Positions 17,118-21,744 of a DNA stretch of 21,744 bases are shown in pieces. Location of the stretch: positions 1 to 21,744 of the forward strand of contig JADJRJ010000006.1 of the NCBI GenBank assembly GCA_016712265.1. The letters run 5' to 3'. The notes under the pieces are model-generated. The model saw only the letters and a program-made list of their open reading frames with translations, did no database searches and was not told where the DNA came from. Numbering within the stretch: the first letter of the stretch is position 1; every line of letters begins with the position of its first letter. Origin of the DNA: Gemmatimonadota bacterium. Lineage in GTDB: Bacteria; Gemmatimonadota; Gemmatimonadetes; Gemmatimonadales; Gemmatimonadaceae. The translations under genes and the position numbers were made by a program.

Positions 17118-17371
17118 GTCACCGGATCGACGTCGGTTGTCAGCGGCCCGCGTCGCAACAACCCTACCCATCCGCAGCGCAAGCACCAGCTCTTGCGGAA
17201 CCACGGCAGCCAGTGGTCGTGTAGGCGCGAGGCCACGCGCACCGTGGGCGCGTCACAGTCGATGCACCGATCTCCCTGTGGCAGCAACACCAGGAACACG
17301 AAGGTGGCCGCGATGACGCGGAGGACGAAGAGTCCCCCAATGACCGCGACGAATATGGTGGCTTCGGTCAT
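17045..17371 (-). CDS. Small membrane protein with CxxC zinc-ribbon-like pairs
   Basis: A 108-aa protein: one N-terminal TM helix (MTEATIFVAVIGGLFVLRVI then AATFVFLVLLP), then two cysteine pairs, CIDC and CLRC, 33 residues apart with W/H-rich sequence between them (HDHWLPWFRKSW). This resembles a membrane-anchored zinc ribbon. The tail is basic (PERSKKSSK). The start is ATG at 17371, just downstream of a GGCAGAC tandem repeat on the same strand's 5' side. The last 73 bp overlap the end of the convergent small hypothetical gene, so one of the two may be wrongly extended. Function unknown. Confidence 0.55.
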   Translation of the reverse strand: MTEATIFVAVIGGLFVLRVIAATFVFLVLLPQGDRCIDCDAPTVRVASRLHDHWLPWFRKSWCLRCGWVGLLRRGPLTTDVDPVTYEPMAKSRSQAGQFPERSKKSSK

Positions 17372-17380
17372 GGGTCAGTG

Positions 17381-17408
17381 GGCAGACGGCAGACGGCAGA
17401 CGGCAGGA
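17381..17408. repeat. 7-bp tandem repeat GGCAGAC
   Basis: Three exact copies of GGCAGAC (17381-17401) and a fourth diverged copy GGCAGGA (17402-17408) lie in the 62-bp gap between the YheT-like hydrolase and the zinc-ribbon protein. A 7-bp unit is neutral only outside coding sequence, which fits an intergenic location. No function is visible. Confidence 0.85.
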
Positions 17409-17433
17409 AGCCGCGTGAAGCGTGCCTTGTAGC

Positions 17434-18445
17434 TTACCGCGTCTCCAGCACCATGGACAGGTCGTTGTTCAGCTGTGACACGCCGAACTCGATGGCGCGT
17501 CGCTCGCAATAAGACGATGTCCGCCACGGTACCGCGCCCTCCACGAAGCCGACGTGTCCTCCGACATCAACGAACTCCGTGACCAGCGCCGAATTGCGTC
17601 GGGCAATTCCTCGACGTCGTATAGCAGGTCCGGGGGATGAAATGGATCGTCGTGCGACGACAACAGGAGCGTCGGGACGCGAACGCCTCCCAGGAAGTTG
17701 ATGGCGCTGCTCTGACGGTAGTAATCGGCGGCGTCGGCGAAGCCATGCACCACGCTCGTGTAGGCATCGTCAAACGACCACATCGAGTTGGAACGGCGGA
17801 TCGCCTCCGGATCTGCCAGGCCGGGAACTGCGCGACCTTGGCGAGGGCCTTTGGACGGAGCGTCTTGAGAAACCAGTTGGTGTAAAACGACGTGGGTGTC
17901 GAGGTGCTGGCAGGATCGTGCCAGGTCAAACGGCACGCTAATGGCCGTGGCGGCGGTGATAACCCCTTCGAGCGCCTCGCCCTGTTCGCCGAGGTACTTG
18001 AGGAGCACGTTCCCGCCCAGCGAGACGCCGGCCACGATGAGCGGCGCGTCGGGCCGCCCGTTCTTCAATCGCTCGACAACCATCGCCACGTCCGTGGTCT
18101 CGCCGCTGTGGTAGGAGCGTGCCTGGCGATTGGGTTCGCCGCTGCATCCGCGGAAGTACAGGGAGATTGACTCCCAACCCCGCGCCGCCGCCAACTTCAG
18201 GATCGGGAGGATGTAGTGCGAGCGGAGACTACCTCCAATCCATGCAGCAGGAGGAAGGTCGGGGCGTCGGGTGAGGACGCGTCCATCCGCTGGATATCGA
18301 GAAAGTCGTCGTCCGGGGTGATCCAGCGCTCACGCCGAAGAGGCAGTGCTGGAAGGCGCCGGGCCAACCGACCCCAGATCGTCTGGAGGTGCGGATTGAC
18401 CAGCCACGGGGCAGGACGGTACGGGCGATGGCGCGGGGGGTGCAT
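17434..18445 (-). CDS. Alpha/beta hydrolase, YheT family, multiply frameshifted
   Basis: An alpha/beta-fold hydrolase related to E. coli YheT; the substrate is not known for the family. It starts at ATG 18445 with YRPAPWLVNPHLQTIWGRL, the typical N-terminus, and oxyanion-region FLLLHGLEGG. After a shift near 18230 it reads ISLYFRGCSGEPNRQARSYH and the nucleophile elbow GVSLGGN. Shifts near 17915 and 17825 restore FYTNWFLKTLRPKALAK and ADPEAIRRSNSMWSFDDAYT. The acid is in LLSSHDDPFHP. After a last shift near 17595 the histidine is in VDVGGHVGFVEG. The gene ends with TAA at 17434. The full triad Ser-Asp-His is present in a protein of about 337 aa, so the gene is likely intact and the shifts are sequencing errors. 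Confidence 0.85.
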
Positions 18446-18525
18446 AGGGTGATTACAATGACAGCTCGCGAGGATTCGGGAACCACCCGGCGCCGAGTTT
18501 TCAGCGCGAAAGCGCAGCCTTCCTT

Positions 18526-18872
18526 ATGGAAGTCCAGATCTTCGAACGAAGAAAAGCGCAGAAACCTGGAAGGCCCTTCGCTTCTTCAGTGAGCGACGGG
18601 TGAAAACGCATTTCGTCGACCTGAACGAGCGGGCCGCCGCTCTGGGCGAGTTGCGGCGGTTCGCCCAGAAGTTCGGGGTGACCGCGCTGATCGACCGGGA
18701 TTCCCGGCGCTTCCAGGATCTGGGCCTTGGGCAGGCCCGCTACGGCGACGATCGGTGGCTGGAAAAGCTGGTCGAGGAGCCGCTCATGCTAAAAACCCCA
18801 CTCGTACGTTTCCAGCACCAGTTGACCCTTGGGGTGGACGAGGCGGTATGGAAGGGTTGGGTGGGGCGCTGA
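18526..18872 (+). CDS. ArsC/Spx-fold protein lacking the catalytic cysteine, one frameshift
   Basis: A thioredoxin-fold protein of about 115 aa. ATG at 18526 gives MEVQIF; one missing G near 18543 then restores GTKKSAETWKALRFFSERRV, followed by KTHFVDLNERAAALGELRRF, AQKFGVTALIDRDSRRF and LKTPLVRFQHQLTLGVDEAV. The KALRFFSER, ELRRFAQKFG and TPLVR blocks match the ArsC/YffB/Spx family. The position where arsenate reductases have Cys-x5-Arg holds Gly-Thr-Lys-Lys-Ser, and no cysteine remains in the protein, so reductase activity by the usual mechanism is unlikely. It starts 80 bp from the divergent YheT-like gene and ends 19 nt before the ABC-F gene. Confidence 0.8.
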
Positions 18873-18891
18873 TGCACGCGAGGCACCACGG

Positions 18892-20828
18892 GTGACGCAG
18901 CTCTCGCTGTCCGGGGTCGGCGTTCAATACGGCGCGACGACCATCCTCTCAGGCGTCACCTGCACCATTGGGGCAGGGGAGCGCTGGGGCTGATCGGGCG
19001 CAATGGGTCGGGGAAGACCTCCCTCTTCCGGTTGATCACCGGCGCTCAGGCGCCGAGCGTTGGGTCGATCGCGCGGACCCCCGGGCTCCGGTACGCGGTG
19101 CTGGACCAGCATCGCGAGTTCCCTGGCGCGACCACGATCTGGGAGGCGGTCGCCGAGGCGTTCCGCTCGCTCATCGACCTGGAGCTGGACCTCGCCCTGC
19201 AGGCCAACGCCCTGGCCGAGGCGGGCGCCCACGCCACGAAGGCGCAGCTCGACCGGTACTCGCGCGACCTGGAGCGGTTCGAGCGCGACGGGGGATACAC
19301 CTACACATCGACAGTAGACGCCGTCCTCGAAGGGTTGGGTTTCAGCGCGGCGGCCGCGCACGACACCGCTGGTGCACCTCAGTGGCGGTGAACGTGGCCG
19401 GGTGGCGCTGGCCCGTCAGCTGGCCATCCCCGCCGACGTGCTTCTCCCTCGACGAACCGACGAACCACCTGGACCTCGAGACGACGGCCTGGCTGGAGGA
19501 GTTCCTGCGCACCTCACGCGAGACGCAGCTGATCATCTCACACGACCGGGCCTTCCTCGATCGCGTGGTCGACCATGTGCTGCACCTGGAGGACCTCAGC
19601 GCCCAGGCGTACACCGGTGGTTATGCGGCGTTTGTCCAGCAACGCGGCGAGCGACGCCTGTCGCAGCAACGCGCATTCGACAAGCAGAGCAAGTCGATTG
19701 CGCGCGAGGAGGACTACATCCGGCGCAACATTGCCGGGCAGAACACCAAGCAGGCCCAAGGGCGACGCAAGCGCCTCTCCTGGCTCCCGCGCCTCACGCC
19801 ACCCCCAGACGATGCGTCGGCCATGTCCGTGCGCTTTCGAGCCCAGCGCCCGAGGCGGGGACCAGGTGGTGGCCTTCGAGCGCGCGAGCGTGTCGATCGG
19901 TGACCGCGTGCTGCTCAAGCCCTTCACCAACTGGGTGCGGCGCGGCGACGTAGTCGGCCTCATTGGTCCCAACGGGACGGGCAAGACGACGTTGCTGCGC
20001 ACGATCGTTGGGGTGCGGCCGCCCACACACGGCGAGATACGTGTTGGCGGGGCGATCCAGCCGTCGATCTACACCCAGGACTTTGCCAACGTCCCGCGCG
20101 ACCGCTCCATCTACGACGTGATCGGGGCGTTGCGCCCCATGTGGGAGCGCGGTGCCATCCAGGGGCACCTCGGTCGCGTGCAGTTCTCCGGCGACGAGGT
20201 CAAGCGCTCCACCTCATCGCTCTCGGGTGGTGAGCTGGCGCGGGTGGCACTCGCGATGATGATGCTCGACGGGGCCAACTTCCTGATCTTCGACGAGCCG
20301 ACGAACCACCTGGACGTCGAGTCGATCGAGGAACTGGAAGACGCGATCGAGTCATATGAAGGCACTGTCCTCCTGGTTTCGCACGACCGGGAGTTGCTTC
20401 GCAAGCTCGTGACGCGGGTCTGGGAGCTGCGCGACGGCGAGATGCGGGTGTTTGATGGAGACTTCGTCGAGTGGGAGGACTTTCGCGCGCGGGAGCAGGC
20501 CACCGCTGCGAAGCGGGCGTCGGACGTGGCCGCTGCCGAGCGCGAACGCGAGAAGGACCAGGCTCGGCTGCGTGCGCGCGACGCGCAGAAGACGAAGTCC
20601 TCCGGTCGCGATGCCCGCCGCGACCTGGAACGTGCGGAGGCTCGGGCGGCCGAGCTGGACGCCGAAGTGGCTCGGCTGACCGCGCTGTTGGCCGATCCCG
20701 GGACGTACGAAGGCCCGGACGGACGGGCGCGGGCGGAGCAGCTGAACCGCGAACTCAAGGGCGCCACCGCGAAGCTCGCGGAGGCGATGACGGCCTGGGA
20801 AGCGGCGATGGAGGCCGCTGGGGGTTAA
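18892..20828 (+). CDS. ABC-F family ATPase (Uup/EttA-like), multiply frameshifted
   Basis: A soluble twin-ABC protein of the ribosome-associated ABC-F group, without TM helices. Domain 1 has Walker A IGRNGSGKTS, signature HLSGGERGRVALARQ, Walker B joined to LDEPTNHLDLE, and IISHDRAFLD. The interdomain linker has EEDYIRRNIAGQNTKQAQGR, a charged helix typical of the P-site tRNA-interaction motif region. Domain 2 has GLIGPNGTGKTTLL, SLSGGELARVALAM, FDEPTNHLDVES and LLVSHDRELL. A charged coiled coil (about 20480-20800) closes the protein, as in Uup. The length is about 645 aa. Frame changes lie near 18990 (one G lost in GGGG), 19372, 19450 and 19857. GTG at 18892 is the likely start. Exact subfamily assignment is not possible by eye. 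Confidence 0.9.
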
Positions 20829-20852
20829 CAGCCCGGTTACTTTCCTGCACAG

Positions 20853-21744
20853 ATGCGCAACCCGTCGAGGCTCGCCCATTCCTCCTGAACTCCTCGCCTG
20901 GGGGCGGGTTTATCGCCTTTGTCCTCGTCGTGCTGGCGGTGGACCTTGGCGTCCTCAACCGCAAGGCGCACGTTGTCTCGATCCGTGAGGCGCTGACCTT
21001 CACGGCCGGGCTGTTTGTCCTGGCCCTGGTGTTCGTTGGCGTGGTGTACGTGCTCTACGAGAACCACTACCTGGGACTCGGCTCGACGGTCGACAAGCTC
21101 GATGGGTGGTGAACGACGGGCGGTTGGCCGTGAAGTTCTTCACGGGGGTACGTGATCGAGATCTCGCTGAGCGCGGACAACGTCTTCGTGATCGCGATGA
21201 TCTTCCAGTACCTGCGCGTGCCGTCGCAGTACCAGCACCGGGTCTTGCTTGGGATCCTGGGCGCATTGCTGATGCGCGGGACGATGATCCTGCTCGGCGC
21301 CACGCTCATCGCCCGCTACCACTGGATCCTCTACATCTTCGGTGCGTTCCTCGTCATCACGGCGTGGAAGATGTTGCGCTCAGGGACGAAGGTGCGGAAA
21401 AGGTTGGGGATTCCCGGTCATTGGCTGGGTACGGCGCTTCTTTCCCGTCACGCCAACCTACCACGAACAGCGCTTCTCGATCGTGCAGGGGGAAGCGAGT
21501 GCTGACCCCGCTGGCGGTGGCGCTCGTCCTCGTGGAGACGACGGACCTGATCTTCGTGGTGGACCCGATCCCGGCGATCTTCGCGATCACGACTGACCCG
21601 TTCCTGTCTTCACGAGCAACGTCTTCGCGATATTGGGGGCTGCGGTCGTCTACTTCGCGTTGGCGGGGGCGATCGACAAGTTCACGTACCTCAAGGTCTC
21701 GCTCGCGGCGATCCTGGGGCTTGTCGGGATCAAGATGTTGGTGA
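20853..21744 (+). CDS. TerC-family integral membrane protein, 3' truncated by the window, frameshifted
   Basis: A polytopic membrane protein related to TerC/Alx, a family implicated in metal (manganese, tellurite) handling. Blocks in order: FIAFVLVVLAVDLGVLNRKA, VSIREALTFTAGLFVLALVF, KLDGW/VND, then VIEISLSADNVFVIAMIFQY, LRVPSQYQHRVLLGILGALL, FPVTPTYHEQRFSIVQG, LVETTDLIFVVDPIPAIFAI and FTSNVFAILG. The duplicated acidic TM motifs (SLSADNVFV and TTDLIFVVDPIPA) are the family signature. Frame changes fall near 20880, 21108, 21148, 21400, 21493 and 21605. The N-terminus is uncertain: ATG 20853 is the only nearby start, but it is in a different frame from the first helix. It follows the ABC-F stop by 24 nt. 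Confidence 0.85.

Noticed and set aside
20829..20880. Manganese (yybP-ykoY) riboswitch upstream of the TerC-like gene
   Set aside because: Such riboswitches often precede terC genes, but the gap is only about 50 nt and I see neither the conserved loops nor a terminator.
1..21744. tRNA, rRNA, CRISPR, insertion sequences, prophage genes
   Set aside because: I looked for T-arm-like GGTTCGA patterns, repeat-spacer arrays, transposase motifs and terminal inverted repeats and saw none.

Overview
The window comes from a high-GC bacterial chromosome. Codon use, the scarcity of clear Shine-Dalgarno sequences, the many aspartate/alanine-rich hypothetical lipoproteins and the gene set (mnmG, parA, parB, bactofilin, BMP-type transporter) fit a Gemmatimonadota-like lineage. 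That assignment is an inference from general resemblance; no rRNA or marker phylogeny was possible.

Layout: (a) 1-2157, a tail of an unidentified + strand gene, a PlsC-type acyltransferase and a UMF1-type MFS permease, both on the minus strand. (b) 2206-3136, a + strand lipoprotein of unknown function. (c) 3121-9973, a tightly packed minus-strand transport operon read as BMP lipoprotein, Nif3-like metal hydrolase, double ABC ATPase, MFS permease, one-TM protein, permease 1, permease 2. Most junctions overlap by 4 nt (ATGA/GTGA). (d) 9994-12385, bactofilin, parB, parA and two parS sites: a chromosome segregation module. (e) 12386-12832, a low-density stretch with DnaA-box-like words and a small cysteine-rich + strand ORF. 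(f) 12833-16771, mnmG followed by a GT39-like membrane glycosyltransferase. (g) 16834-18445, two convergent small genes and a YheT-type alpha/beta hydrolase. (h) 18526-21744, an ArsC/Spx-fold protein, an ABC-F ATPase and a TerC-type membrane protein that runs off the window.

How the genes fit together: mnmG, parA, parB and parS commonly lie near the replication origin, so the window is probably origin-proximal. The BMP operon should import a nucleoside-like solute. Its unusual trait is that the canonical order (binding protein, ATPase, permease, permease) is interrupted by a Nif3-like enzyme and by an MFS permease plus a one-TM protein, apparently translationally coupled.

Quality caveat: many genes are split by single-base frameshifts, often at G/C runs. 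They are dense in 1-2.2 kb and 17.4-21.7 kb and sparse in between, which looks like uncorrected sequencing error rather than gene decay. Frameshifted genes are reported here as one CDS each, with approximate junctions.
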